A stretch of 64,000 nt of DNA from Prevotella dentasini JCM 15908 (lineage in GTDB: Bacteria > Bacteroidota > Bacteroidia > Bacteroidales > Bacteroidaceae): the NCBI RefSeq assembly GCF_000614065.1, contig NZ_BAKG01000011.1:1-64000 (forward strand), given 5' to 3'. The notes beneath the pieces were generated by a model that saw nothing but the letters and a program-made list of their open reading frames with translations, was not told the DNA's origin and searched no databases. The translations under genes were made by a program, and so were the position numbers. Shown one piece after another: positions 45,434 to 53,017 of this stretch (its first letter is position 1; the number at the start of each line of letters is the position of its first letter).

Positions 45434-46732
45434 ATGGAAACATTAATCCTACCCTCAAGATTTGAGAATATAGAGAAAGTGGATAGTTTATCAAAAGATT
45501 GGGACTTAGTTAAGCTTGCGATAAGACCTGATTGTAGAGATGAAAAAAGTATTGAGAAAGCACAAAAAGCTATAGAAGTAGGCTTAAATGATGCTGCTAT
45601 AAATTATATTTGGAATTTGGCGATTTATGATTTGTATCGTAAAATTATTTCCTATGGGATTGAATATTTCTCAAGTGCGATTAATTGGGAGGGTAAGAAA
45701 TTAAACACCATTGAAGACTTAAGAGAAGTAAAAGATTATCAAATTATCTCTGGCACTTTTTCTCTCGGCATCATTCCACATGAGGCCCATTTCTTTCTTG
45801 AACAGTGTCGAGAAATACGGAATAATTTCTCAACAGCTCATTTCCCTATGGGTGAATTAGATAAGATAGAGACTTTTAATTTCATCAAGAATTGCATAAA
45901 GTATGTTCTTACATACGATCTACCAGCTCCAGGATTGCAAATTAAAGAACTCATAGAAAATTTGTCATCAGAAAAACTTGAGAAAGGTGAGGAGATATGT
46001 GCTATTATAGAAAATCAGTCGTCAAAAATTCATGGTCCTATTTTACATAATTTGTTTTCAAATTATATCAAACCTGATTGTAATGCAATTCTAAAATACA
46101 ATGTAAAATTGATAGCTCCTTCATTATGGAATATTGTTTCCGAAGATGTAAAAAGTAGTATAGCTGTTAAGTTTGCATCTCTGCGAGAAGTTAAAGGGAA
46201 AGATGGAGCTAATGAAGCACTAAGTTTTTTAAAACTAGTTAATGGTGTTTCTTATATACCAGAATCTTATAAAGAAGTTATTTTTAAGAAACACGCTCAG
46301 TTTCTCATAGATGCTCATTATGAATGGAACAATTTTTATAATGAACCAAATTTTGCCAAAGAACTTGATGCCTTAGGATATGAAATTCCAATTGCATCCT
46401 TAAACACCTATTTAAAAGCTGTTTTATTATCTTATTTAGGAAATTGTTACGGAGTTTCTAAAGATGCCCAAGAATATAATGAAAAGATGCTTTTAAATTT
46501 AACCCAAACAGGAATAAGAGGATTGTTTAGATTAATTGACCAAAATGTAGATATCGTAAGAATTTTATCAAGTCCAGGTCCTGTTAATAGGATCAAATCC
46601 CTTATGGATTTAATAAAAGAAAAAACAATGCTCCCTGAACAACAAAAAATATTTGACTTTATTACTAAGTCTTCAAGTCGTGATATTCAAAAATACTTTG
46701 AAGAGAAATACTGGAAACTTGCAAAATTATAG
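45434..46732 (+). CDS. Unknown protein with HEPN-like RNase motif (first gene of two-gene cassette)
   Basis: A 432-residue soluble protein, mostly helical, with no match that I recognise. Residues 129-136 read RNNFSTAH, an R-N-x5-H pattern of the kind found at the active site of HEPN RNases (Rx4-6H), within a helix-rich region. The C-terminal 250 residues are also helical, without known motifs. The gene is strikingly AT-rich, with its own promoter, between the tra lysozyme and a second HEPN-type gene 10 bp downstream. A toxin or abortive-infection role is an inference. Confidence 0.75.
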   Translation: METLILPSRFENIEKVDSLSKDWDLVKLAIRPDCRDEKSIEKAQKAIEVGLNDAAINYIWNLAIYDLYRKIISYGIEYFSSAINWEGKKLNTIEDLREVKDYQIISGTFSLGIIPHEAHFFLEQCREIRNNFSTAHFPMGELDKIETFNFIKNCIKYVLTYDLPAPGLQIKELIENLSSEKLEKGEEICAIIENQSSKIHGPILHNLFSNYIKPDCNAILKYNVKLIAPSLWNIVSEDVKSSIAVKFASLREVKGKDGANEALSFLKLVNGVSYIPESYKEVIFKKHAQFLIDAHYEWNNFYNEPNFAKELDALGYEIPIASLNTYLKAVLLSYLGNCYGVSKDAQEYNEKMLLNLTQTGIRGLFRLIDQNVDIVRILSSPGPVNRIKSLMDLIKEKTMLPEQQKIFDFITKSSSRDIQKYFEEKYWKLAKL

Positions 46733-46742
46733 GAGTTGAAAT

Positions 46743-47537
46743 ATGATAAAAACTTTTGATGATATAACCTTACGAAATCTATCAGATGCCATAGCTGGTA
46801 TACTGACCCATAGCAAAATAACGGAGTATTTTGCAAACTCAAACATACAAGAACGTGGAGGTTCGAATAAAACAGATAGGGTTTATTACGCTTTCAGGTT
46901 CGTTCAGCAACAAGATAGGTGTGGGAACAATGTCTTGGCATTTGTTCAGAAACTACTTACTCCCAAGCGATATAAAGACGAGAAAGATTTTGAAAATGAT
47001 AGAAGCACTATAAATGAAATTTTGTCTTATGAAGGGATAGCAATCAACGAAAGAGGAGAGATTCTCTCAGTAAAAAGGGCTAAAACAATTTCTGAAGCCC
47101 AAGAACGCTCTTCGAGATTAAAGCGAAAAGCTCAAGGCATAACGATTCATTCAGACATACTTCCTTTCTGTGAAGAAGAATGGTTAAAAGAAGATTATTT
47201 CCATGCAATTTTGGAGATAACAAAAAGTGTTGCAGATAAAATGCGACAAAAAAGTGGGTTATTCTTAGATGGTTCGGAGTTGGTTGATGCATGTTTTGGC
47301 TTAGGAAAAGAAAAGAGACCTATTATGGCTTTTAATACATTGAGAACTCCTTCAGAGGAAAGTGAACATAAAGGGTTTAGCAATTTTATGAAAGGTTTTT
47401 TTAGTATGTATCGTAATCCTAAAGCTCATACTCCGAGAATGACAGAGGATACACAATTATCAGCTATGATAGAGGTTTTAGTCGTTGCTTCTATAATTCA
47501 CAACAAATTAGATATAACATATAAGACAGGATATTAG
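46743..47537 (+). CDS. TIGR02391 (Ymh) family HEPN protein (second gene of cassette)
   Basis: A 264-residue protein whose C-terminal domain matches the TIGR02391/Ymh family (LVDACFGLGKEKRPIMAFN, then GFSNFMKGFFSMYRNPKAHT). The RNPKAH at residues 224-229 is a canonical HEPN Rx4H RNase motif. Ymh-type proteins are placed in the HEPN superfamily and are frequent in mobile and defence regions. It follows the first HEPN-motif gene by 10 bp on the same strand, and a terminator ends the pair. Confidence 0.82.
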   Translation: MIKTFDDITLRNLSDAIAGILTHSKITEYFANSNIQERGGSNKTDRVYYAFRFVQQQDRCGNNVLAFVQKLLTPKRYKDEKDFENDRSTINEILSYEGIAINERGEILSVKRAKTISEAQERSSRLKRKAQGITIHSDILPFCEEEWLKEDYFHAILEITKSVADKMRQKSGLFLDGSELVDACFGLGKEKRPIMAFNTLRTPSEESEHKGFSNFMKGFFSMYRNPKAHTPRMTEDTQLSAMIEVLVVASIIHNKLDITYKTGY

Positions 47538-47551
47538 TTATTTGGCTTTTT

Positions 47552-47600
47552 GTTACTTTTGAGCCGTCTCAACTCACTGTCAAAAGTAACGAGGTTTTTT
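47552..47600 (+). terminator. Terminator of HEPN cassette
   Basis: A perfect 11-bp stem GTTACTTTTGA / TCAAAAGTAAC with a 17-nt loop, followed by GAGGTTTTTTC. Confidence 0.82.
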
Positions 47601-47615
47601 CATCGGGGTTTCTTT

Positions 47616-47679
47616 GCTCCTTTCTTTGTCCGCCCGAAGCTCACGAAAGAAAGGAGCGGTCGGCAAATCTGCCGACCGC
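47616..47679 (-). terminator. Paired hairpins ending the leftward block
   Basis: A 10-bp hairpin GCGGTCGGCA / TGCCGACCGC (47656-47679) sits directly past the stop of the gene at 47681, followed on the minus strand by a T-rich tract. That tract forms part of a second perfect 12-bp repeat GCTCCTTTCTTT / AAAGAAAGGAGC (47616-47657). The two hairpins share two bases and may compete. Confidence 0.6.
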
Positions 47680-47680
47680 T

Positions 47681-47911
47681 TTACTCTGTCCGTTCTTCTT
47701 GAACGGTTATCCGTCCCGTCCTTACTTCGGGGTGCGTGGAGAAAGTCCAATTGATTTCCTCATCGGGAAGGGTGCTGTGAACATTTCCGCCCATCACCAA
47801 TCCGCAATCCTGAATGACCTTTTGCCGTGCATCCTCTCTGCTCTCGGCAACCACTTCAAACACTCCCTCGAAAATGTACCGCGTCCGTACTCTGTAAACT
47901 CTCTTCTTCAT
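47681..47911 (-). CDS. Small protein of unknown function
   Basis: A 76-residue protein (start MKKRVYRVRTRYIFEGVFEV at 47911; an earlier start adds six residues). Its pattern of YIFEGVFEVVAESREDARQKV resembles small conserved proteins of Bacteroides elements, but no function is known. It is the last gene of the leftward block. Confidence 0.6.
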   Translation of the reverse strand: MKKRVYRVRTRYIFEGVFEVVAESREDARQKVIQDCGLVMGGNVHSTLPDEEINWTFSTHPEVRTGRITVQEERTE

Positions 47912-47915
47912 ATTC

Positions 47916-48170
47916 TCAAAATTCAGCAATTAGTAATCTGTGTTCCTTCGGCTCTCCATTGGATAACCTGCGGTGGGTAAGCCAAAAATGGTGTGTGCCA
48001 TAGCCGTATGCAAAGAACTTGTCAAGTTCCGTTTCTTCGGCTATCCGATTGACGGCTGCCCTCAATTCCTTCTCGTTGGTGGATAGGGTAATGGCATTGA
48101 TTATCCTTATAAGGATATGGGGTATCTCGTCTGCCCAATTGCATACGATGCTTTCTATTTCTGCTTTCAT
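47916..48170 (-). CDS. Small protein of unknown function
   Basis: An 84-residue soluble protein, MKAEIESIVCNWADEIPHIL..., with a helical N-terminal half and FFAYGYGTHHFWLTHRR. No motif or family was recognised. It lies 4 bp from the next gene, so it is in the same leftward operon as PcfJ. Confidence 0.6.
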   Translation of the reverse strand: MKAEIESIVCNWADEIPHILIRIINAITLSTNEKELRAAVNRIAEETELDKFFAYGYGTHHFWLTHRRLSNGEPKEHRLLIAEF

Positions 48171-48197
48171 ATTCTGTGATGTTTTGGTAATTGTTTC

Positions 48198-49472
48198 TTA
48201 TGCTGTCGCTCTCATTCTCTGCCTTATCAGTTTGCGGTTGGCATTGACAAGATTGATAATTTGGTCGTGATACTCTGTGTTTTGATTGCACACTCCTCGA
48301 CTTTGCACCACTTTGAGCGTGTCCAAATTAACCTCAATCGTTTCTATCCGTTTGCCCTCAATGGTAGCCGAAAGGATAAGTGAGTTCTCTTTGAGATAGT
48401 AGGCATTGTCGAATACACAATGGTGCATTGCCACTCCTTCCTCCAAATGTTCCTGCACACTCTCCAAAACGTGGACTTGTATTGTGCCGTCCGTAAAACG
48501 GATACCAAAGAATTTGGATTTGAGTTCGTGGAAACGCTTTTCGTCCTCCATTGCTTTTTTGCGCCTCTTCTCCTTTTCTTCCTTTTCCCGTTGTTTGCGG
48601 AATTCGTTTTGTCTTAGGTCGTGTTCCCTATGTAGGTCGGTGGGGCAAACATACTTCGGGCTGTGTATGTCTTTATTCAATCTGCGGAGCATATCCACAT
48701 AGTCGCACCATATCGAAATGTCCTCTATGTCATAGCCGTTGCGAGTGGCTACTTTATAGGATTGCCAACAAGCGTCAAATGCCCTCGAATTGTCAAGAAA
48801 GTATTTCAGATGCTCGGTTCTGCCTGCTTTCATCAATGTTTCCGCACGGCTGTCGGACAATAGGGCTGGAATAAGAATGGTTGGTACAATGCCGTGAAAA
48901 TCATTCTTAAATCCATTCCTGCGGAGTGTGTCCGTAGCCTTGAATTTGGGATATATCTGGGAGTACGATATATGGCGGTAGGCTTCGTTATCGTTTCTCA
49001 CTGCCATAGGCGAGCAATAGGAAAAGGTGTCGATGTATTTGCCCAATACTCTCTGAACGGCAACAATCGTTTTTCTTCCTTGTGCGTTCCACCAATATTG
49101 ACCAATTTCAACAACGCAGGACGTTGCTTTGCATCCTTTCTCCATTTCTGCGGAGAGGAGGAACATTCTTAGTACTTGGTATTCTCCACAAGTGGTAAGT
49201 ATCGTAAAGTATTGTTTCTGCCTTATCTTGCGTTCAAAGGTTTCCCTGACCTGCAACCTTGCCCTGCAATGAGGGCAGGTGCAAGTGTCCTTCGGCTTTT
49301 CCATTGTCCAACTATGCCCACAATCCATACACGTTGTGCGCCCTTTGGGCAAGCGGTAGGCGAAATGGTCTATACACTCTCTAAATGCCCACTTACATTG
49401 TGTCTTGGTTATTTGGCGTAGGTTCTTGCTCTCTGCAAGTACTGCTTTCTCAAACTTGTTTCTCGGTTTCAT
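48198..49472 (-). CDS. PcfJ domain-containing protein
   Basis: A 424-residue protein with a zinc-ribbon near the N-terminus (CMDCGHSW...CTCPHCRARL) and the PcfJ domain in the C-terminal half (LHREHDLRQNEFRKQREK, LESVQEHLEEGVAMHHCVFD, IEVNLDTLKVVQSRGVCNQN). PcfJ proteins are known from conjugative plasmids and ICEs; the exact role is not established. It pairs here with the PcfK-like gene at 50042. Confidence 0.85.
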   Translation of the reverse strand: MKPRNKFEKAVLAESKNLRQITKTQCKWAFRECIDHFAYRLPKGRTTCMDCGHSWTMEKPKDTCTCPHCRARLQVRETFERKIRQKQYFTILTTCGEYQVLRMFLLSAEMEKGCKATSCVVEIGQYWWNAQGRKTIVAVQRVLGKYIDTFSYCSPMAVRNDNEAYRHISYSQIYPKFKATDTLRRNGFKNDFHGIVPTILIPALLSDSRAETLMKAGRTEHLKYFLDNSRAFDACWQSYKVATRNGYDIEDISIWCDYVDMLRRLNKDIHSPKYVCPTDLHREHDLRQNEFRKQREKEEKEKRRKKAMEDEKRFHELKSKFFGIRFTDGTIQVHVLESVQEHLEEGVAMHHCVFDNAYYLKENSLILSATIEGKRIETIEVNLDTLKVVQSRGVCNQNTEYHDQIINLVNANRKLIRQRMRATA

Positions 49473-49488
49473 AATCTGTCCTCCTTAA

Positions 49489-50019
49489 TCAGTTGTTACG
49501 AAATACAAAGCCGTCCTTATACCAAAAGTCCGTGTCGAAAAGGTCATCGGCATATTTGGAGAAGTCGAAGTAACTCAATGCAAAATCGGATAATTCATTC
49601 TCCATTTTCGCAAGTTCCTCCGCAAAATCTTCCTTGCTTGCATAATTTCCGATGTAGTCGGATTGGAAAGATTTCACAAGGCTGTAAGCGTCTTGTGTGA
49701 GTTGGGCGTTGTTGCCGTCTGCCCACACCCAAAAGGCTTCTTTCTCCGTGTCGTTCAGTCTGTCCAACTCGTCCCGAAGTTCAAAGAAGGTTTCCTCCAA
49801 ATGGCTCTCGGCTATCAGACCATCGGGGATTTCCTCCCACGCTTGGAACATATATTCAGGTTCTTCCTCGTCCTCGTGTATCTCGGCACAACGCTCCATA
49901 AAGCCGTCCAAATCGTAGAAGTCCGAAAGTTCCACCCATTCGCCCTGCAATGAGCTGTTGTTGTACTTGGCATAAGTGCCTACATAGATACGTGCTTCGT
50001 TCAAATCCTTTGTGTCCAT
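49489..50019 (-). CDS. ardA: ArdA-family antirestriction protein
   Basis: A 176-residue very acidic protein. ARIYVGTYAKYNNSSLQGEWVEL at the start, then EPEYMFQAWEEIP and GNYASKEDFAEELAKMENEL, match ArdA, a DNA mimic that blocks type I restriction enzymes of the recipient. Size and strong negative charge fit. It lies between pcfJ- and pcfK-like genes. Confidence 0.9.
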   Translation of the reverse strand: MDTKDLNEARIYVGTYAKYNNSSLQGEWVELSDFYDLDGFMERCAEIHEDEEEPEYMFQAWEEIPDGLIAESHLEETFFELRDELDRLNDTEKEAFWVWADGNNAQLTQDAYSLVKSFQSDYIGNYASKEDFAEELAKMENELSDFALSYFDFSKYADDLFDTDFWYKDGFVFRNN

Positions 50020-50041
50020 TTTTCTTTCGTTGTTTAGAGGG

Positions 50042-50458
50042 TTAAAACTCGAATAATGAAGGTTGGGTTATCTGCTGTTCCACCTGCTTCTCCGCTTTTG
50101 GTTTCTTGGCGGTAAGTTTGCGGTATTCCTCCGCTTGGTATCGCTCGATAGCCTTTTTCCGTGCGTCTGCTTTTTCCTCCTCTGTAAGTTCGATAGTATG
50201 GTTTACCACGACTTGGCAGTTGATGGACTTGCCCACCTCGATGTTATCCTCATCGTAATAGTGAACGGCAAGGGAATATACCTCCTCATCGGACAGACCT
50301 GCACACTCCATTCTTTGAACTTCCGTCAAGATGTAGGTAATGCACTCGTCTATATTCTTGCTCTCCTTGCGGAAACTTTCTGCAAAGAGTTCATCGTATG
50401 ATGCTCTCGTTTCCAAATAGTTTTGGATAACATCCTTGAAATGTTCTGTACCTTTCAT
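50042..50458 (-). CDS. PcfK-like protein
   Basis: A 138-residue protein starting MKGTEHFKDVIQNYLETRAS at 50458, an N-terminus conserved in PcfK-like proteins. It has ECITYILTEVQRMECAGLSDEEVYSLAVHYY and a Lys/Gln tail ending in PSLFEF. The function is unknown; it is usually encoded with PcfJ. Confidence 0.82.
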   Translation of the reverse strand: MKGTEHFKDVIQNYLETRASYDELFAESFRKESKNIDECITYILTEVQRMECAGLSDEEVYSLAVHYYDEDNIEVGKSINCQVVVNHTIELTEEEKADARKKAIERYQAEEYRKLTAKKPKAEKQVEQQITQPSLFEF

Positions 50459-50475
50459 TGTCTTTGTTGTTTTTA

Positions 50476-51066
50476 TCAGTTGAATAATGTTCCGTTGGAT
50501 AGAAATTCGTAGTTGTTTGCTTCGCAACTCTCGGCAAAGGCTTCTTCGCTGAGTTGATATTCCATATCGTCCCTGCAAGCCTTGAAAAAGCCATTCAAAC
50601 ATCTGTCCATAAGTTCGTATAATGTGGTTTGGTCGGGAGATTTCAAAAAATCATATATAGGCTGTAATATCTCATAGTCCATATAGTAGCCCGTCAGCAC
50701 ACAATCGTCCGTAACAAATACACGACTCTTGCGTTTTGTCTTGTAATTGTGTCCCCAAATGGTCTTAGGTAGATACAAGTCGTTCCAATAGTTATTGACA
50801 AGGTATTTCAGAAGTCTTGTTCCTTTCAGATTGTCTTCCTCCTCGCTGTAATGAGAAGTGAAGCGATACCAATAGGTGCAACTATCGTATGACCATCTAT
50901 CCACCTTGATATTGAATGTCTGTTCAAAGGCTTGCAATGTCTTTCGGTTTTCTTCGTCCCAACCATAGTTGAAATGTTCCGCCCAATGGCTGTGTGCTTT
51001 CGCTTGTGCCTCTCTTGTCAGTTCGTGGAGGTTATATACCTCGTATGTTCTTGTTTCCGTTCTCAT
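50476..51066 (-). CDS. Conserved ICE protein of unknown function
   Basis: A 196-residue acidic, aromatic-rich protein, MRTETRTYEVYNLHELTREA... with CTYWYRFTSHYSEEEDNLKG and a C-terminal acidic half. Such composition, next to ArdA, could hint at an antirestriction or DNA-mimic function, but no family is recognised and this is only a suggestion. Confidence 0.62.
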   Translation of the reverse strand: MRTETRTYEVYNLHELTREAQAKAHSHWAEHFNYGWDEENRKTLQAFEQTFNIKVDRWSYDSCTYWYRFTSHYSEEEDNLKGTRLLKYLVNNYWNDLYLPKTIWGHNYKTKRKSRVFVTDDCVLTGYYMDYEILQPIYDFLKSPDQTTLYELMDRCLNGFFKACRDDMEYQLSEEAFAESCEANNYEFLSNGTLFN

Positions 51067-51078
51067 ATTCGTTTGATG

Positions 51079-51360
51079 CTATCGGGTTGTATTATTGATG
51101 ATGTCTTCTCCATTGTCCGCAAAGACCTCGATAGTAGGTTTCCCTCCGTTTTCCTCTACGGATAGGTGTTCGGAGGTTTCATATAATGTTTCTCCGTCCG
51201 TAATGATGACTTTCTCGTTGTCCTCAAAGCAGAGTACGTCCTCACCTTGCCACGACTTGACAAGGGCAACGGCTTCCTCGTAATTCTCGGCTGTTACTTC
51301 AAATCGGGTGCGTTCCCAGCAAGTAACCTTTCGGTCTTGGTAAAAACTGAATGTTTCCAT
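51079..51360 (-). CDS. Small acidic protein of unknown function
   Basis: A 93-residue acidic protein, METFSFYQDRKVTCWERTRF..., without recognised motif. Its layout (ERTRFEVTAENYEEAVALVK) resembles the small protein at 47681 (RTRYIFEGVFEVVAESREDA), suggesting the two belong to one family. Confidence 0.6.
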   Translation of the reverse strand: METFSFYQDRKVTCWERTRFEVTAENYEEAVALVKSWQGEDVLCFEDNEKVIITDGETLYETSEHLSVEENGGKPTIEVFADNGEDIINNTTR

Positions 51361-51371
51361 AATTCCTATAT

Positions 51372-51590
51372 TTAGATGGTTGCTAAAATGATTTCTTGGA
51401 TATGAATAGGTTCAACTTCTGAAAAGAGATAGAATATAAATTCCTTTCTGTCTTTCCGATTGAGTTCCTTGTATAGTTCCCCAAAGGCGGATATGTTTCC
51501 GTTGAGGTAAACCAATACCATATACTCGAAGATGTTGTCCACCTCGTAGTATCTGCATTGCTGTGCGATTGTTTTGCTTCTTCTTTTCAT
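51372..51590 (-). CDS. Small protein of unknown function
   Basis: A 72-residue protein, MKRRSKTIAQQCRYYEVDNI..., with no recognised domain. It lies 11 bp from its neighbours in the leftward operon. Confidence 0.5.
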   Translation of the reverse strand: MKRRSKTIAQQCRYYEVDNIFEYMVLVYLNGNISAFGELYKELNRKDRKEFIFYLFSEVEPIHIQEIILATI

Positions 51591-51602
51591 ATATCTGTCT
51601 GT

Positions 51603-51812
51603 TTAAGAAATGAGTAACCAAAGTATTGTCCCAATGGTGAGGGCATAAGCCAAGATGTATGCTGCGATTGCCAAAACGATGGTAAGGAGTAGCCGAATAA
51701 GGAATTTCCCTGCACATATCCCTGCCAGCCAAAGCCAGACGCTTCCGCCCCAAAGGAGAGACCCTGCGAGTGCAAGTGCCACCCAAATTGATATTTTGTA
51801 TCTCAGTTTCAT
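51603..51812 (-). CDS. Small membrane protein
   Basis: A 69-residue protein made almost entirely of two or three hydrophobic helices (ISIWVALALAGSLLWGGSVW, LLLTIVLAIAAYILAYAL). The role is unknown. Confidence 0.52.
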   Translation of the reverse strand: MKLRYKISIWVALALAGSLLWGGSVWLWLAGICAGKFLIRLLLTIVLAIAAYILAYALTIGTILWLLIS

Positions 51813-51982
51813 CTTGTCTGATTTTTTTGATTTTATGCGGATTCCAGAGGTGAGGGAGTTGAGTTTCCATTTTTCATTTTCTCTGTCCTCGTGTTTCCGA
51901 CATTTTTTTTATGCGTTTTTCCGTCGGGTCGGTCGTTTTCGTTTCAGTGGCGTAAAAAGGTAGGGCTTAGGACAAACAAGGT

Positions 51983-52255
51983 TTATGGCGAGAATACTAC
52001 CTGCAATGAAATGGAAGTGTGGAGATTGTCGCCATAACGGCTTGCCGCTTCGACCTTTTTTGTCCGTGAAAGCCCGGAACTACCTTTGCCGCTGACAACG
52101 AACAACCGATCCCGATGCGAATACATAGAATGGAACGTGGAGAGGAACACCGCAGAGGACAGAGCGAAAAAATGAATGGCAGCCTTCACAAGAAAGACTG
52201 CCATAATCGTGAGGAATAAGACGAAAAGAATGAAAGCCGTTGTCTGAACAGACAA
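51983..52255 (-). CDS. Possible small membrane protein at ICE right end
   Basis: A 90-residue frame with a strong N-terminal hydrophobic stretch (MSVQTTAFILFVLFLTIMAV). The remainder is not clearly protein-like, so the gene is uncertain. Confidence 0.3.
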   Translation of the reverse strand: MSVQTTAFILFVLFLTIMAVFLVKAAIHFFALSSAVFLSTFHSMYSHRDRLFVVSGKGSSGLSRTKKVEAASRYGDNLHTSISLQVVFSP

Positions 52256-52271
52256 CTATTAGAAAAGAAAA

Positions 52272-52297
52272 ACGGAGAAAGTTTCGTCTTTCTCCGT
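52272..52297 (-). terminator. Hairpin near ICE right end
   Basis: A perfect 10-bp stem ACGGAGAAAG / CTTTCTCCGT with a 6-nt loop, followed on the minus strand by TTTTTCTTTTC. It could shield the ICE from chromosomal read-through. Confidence 0.6.
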
Positions 52298-52428
52298 AGA
52301 TAATATTACCTTTGCAATAGGTTATTCGAGTTATGCAAAGCGTTGTGTGTCATTGCAGAAGATAGGTCGCTAAATCATTACCTGCTGAAAATCATAACTC
52401 AAAAGGCTGTTCATAGCCAATTACTTAG
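52298..52428. other. Non-coding right end of ICE (probable attR region)
   Basis: No gene. It contains ATTACCTTTGCAATAGG (52305-52321), an inverted TGCAAAG (52335) and ATTACCTGCTG (52377). These are related to elements at the left end (6145-6235), as expected for integrase arm sites. No crossover core is identified. Confidence 0.35.
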
Positions 52429-52736
52429 ACCTAAATGATAGATTTTTCATAGAAAAGTACGTACGTTTTCACCTAAAAGTACGTACGTTTTCACCTAAAA
52501 GTACGTACGTTTTCACCTAAAGGTACGTACTTTTTCCATAAAAAGTATATACCTTTTTCTAAAGTTATAATTATAGATTTCAAAAACATAATTATGCTTT
52601 CTATAAAAGGTATAGATGTTTCTCCAAAAACGTAATTATGTTTTTTCTAAATTGTACGGTCGTTTCAATGAAAATGTGCTGTCGTTGTTCTGAAAATGTG
52701 CGGTCTTTCCTGCTAAAAGCCAGTGTCAGGCTCACA
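52429..52736. repeat. 22-bp-period palindromic repeat array right of the ICE
   Basis: About 14 degenerate units at an exact 22-bp step; 13 starts were counted from 52451 (52473, 52495, 52517 ... 52715). The first four carry GTACGTAC between an A-run and a T-run; later ones carry AGTATATAC, TATAATTATA, CATAATTATG and GTATAGATG, then decay. Core order partly repeats that of the array at 5796-6013. Confidence 0.8.
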
Positions 52737-52985
52737 TTCGCGCAGGGACTTGTCGCCCGTTTCTGCCCGGAAGCAGGACTGGGACATATACCGGGCAGGG
52801 ATGTGCGGGCGTACTGGAAGACATGGGACTGACCGTGCCATAAGCGGGCAGCAGGCGTGTGGGGACAAGCCGCAGCAGTTGGCCGGTTCCCCGCAGCCGC
52901 CCCTGTATGGGACTCCGGCGGCAACAATTTTCGGCGATTGGGGAATTTACACCCCCGAACCCACGTTATTTACTACCTTATTTAG
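52737..52985. other. GC-rich intergenic stretch upstream of MATE gene
   Basis: No supported gene, hairpin or repeat was seen; only the MATE promoter follows. Confidence 0.4.
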
Positions 52986-52993
52986 TACCTTTG
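52986..52993 (+). promoter_or_regulatory. Promoter -7 box of chromosomal MATE gene
   Basis: TACCTTTG matches TAnnTTTG and ends 24 bp before the ATG at 53018. Confidence 0.6.
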
Positions 52994-53017
52994 CGATGGA
53001 ATTAGGATAATGATGCT

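Larger units (their letters stand above)
6014..52428. mobile_element. Integrative conjugative element (CTnDOT-like family)
   Basis: About 46 kb with an integrase at the left end, mobABC, a complete TraA-TraQ type transfer operon, topB, methylase/helicase, ArdA and PcfJ/PcfK-like genes. It lies between chromosomal tatD and a MATE gene. The ends are placed where the flanking 22-bp arrays stop and are uncertain by a few hundred bases. I could not find a convincing direct-repeat att core, only related TTACCT/TTTGCAA elements near both ends (6135-6165, 6218-6235, 52305-52318). It has no tetQ or rteAB. The integrase frame is broken by a single-base insertion, which may be a sequence error. Confidence 0.72.

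Noticed and set aside
6145..52321. TTACCT/TTTGCAA elements as the att direct repeat
   Set aside because: The copies at the two ends differ in order and orientation, and TACCTTTGC is also simply the local promoter consensus, so they cannot be called the crossover core.
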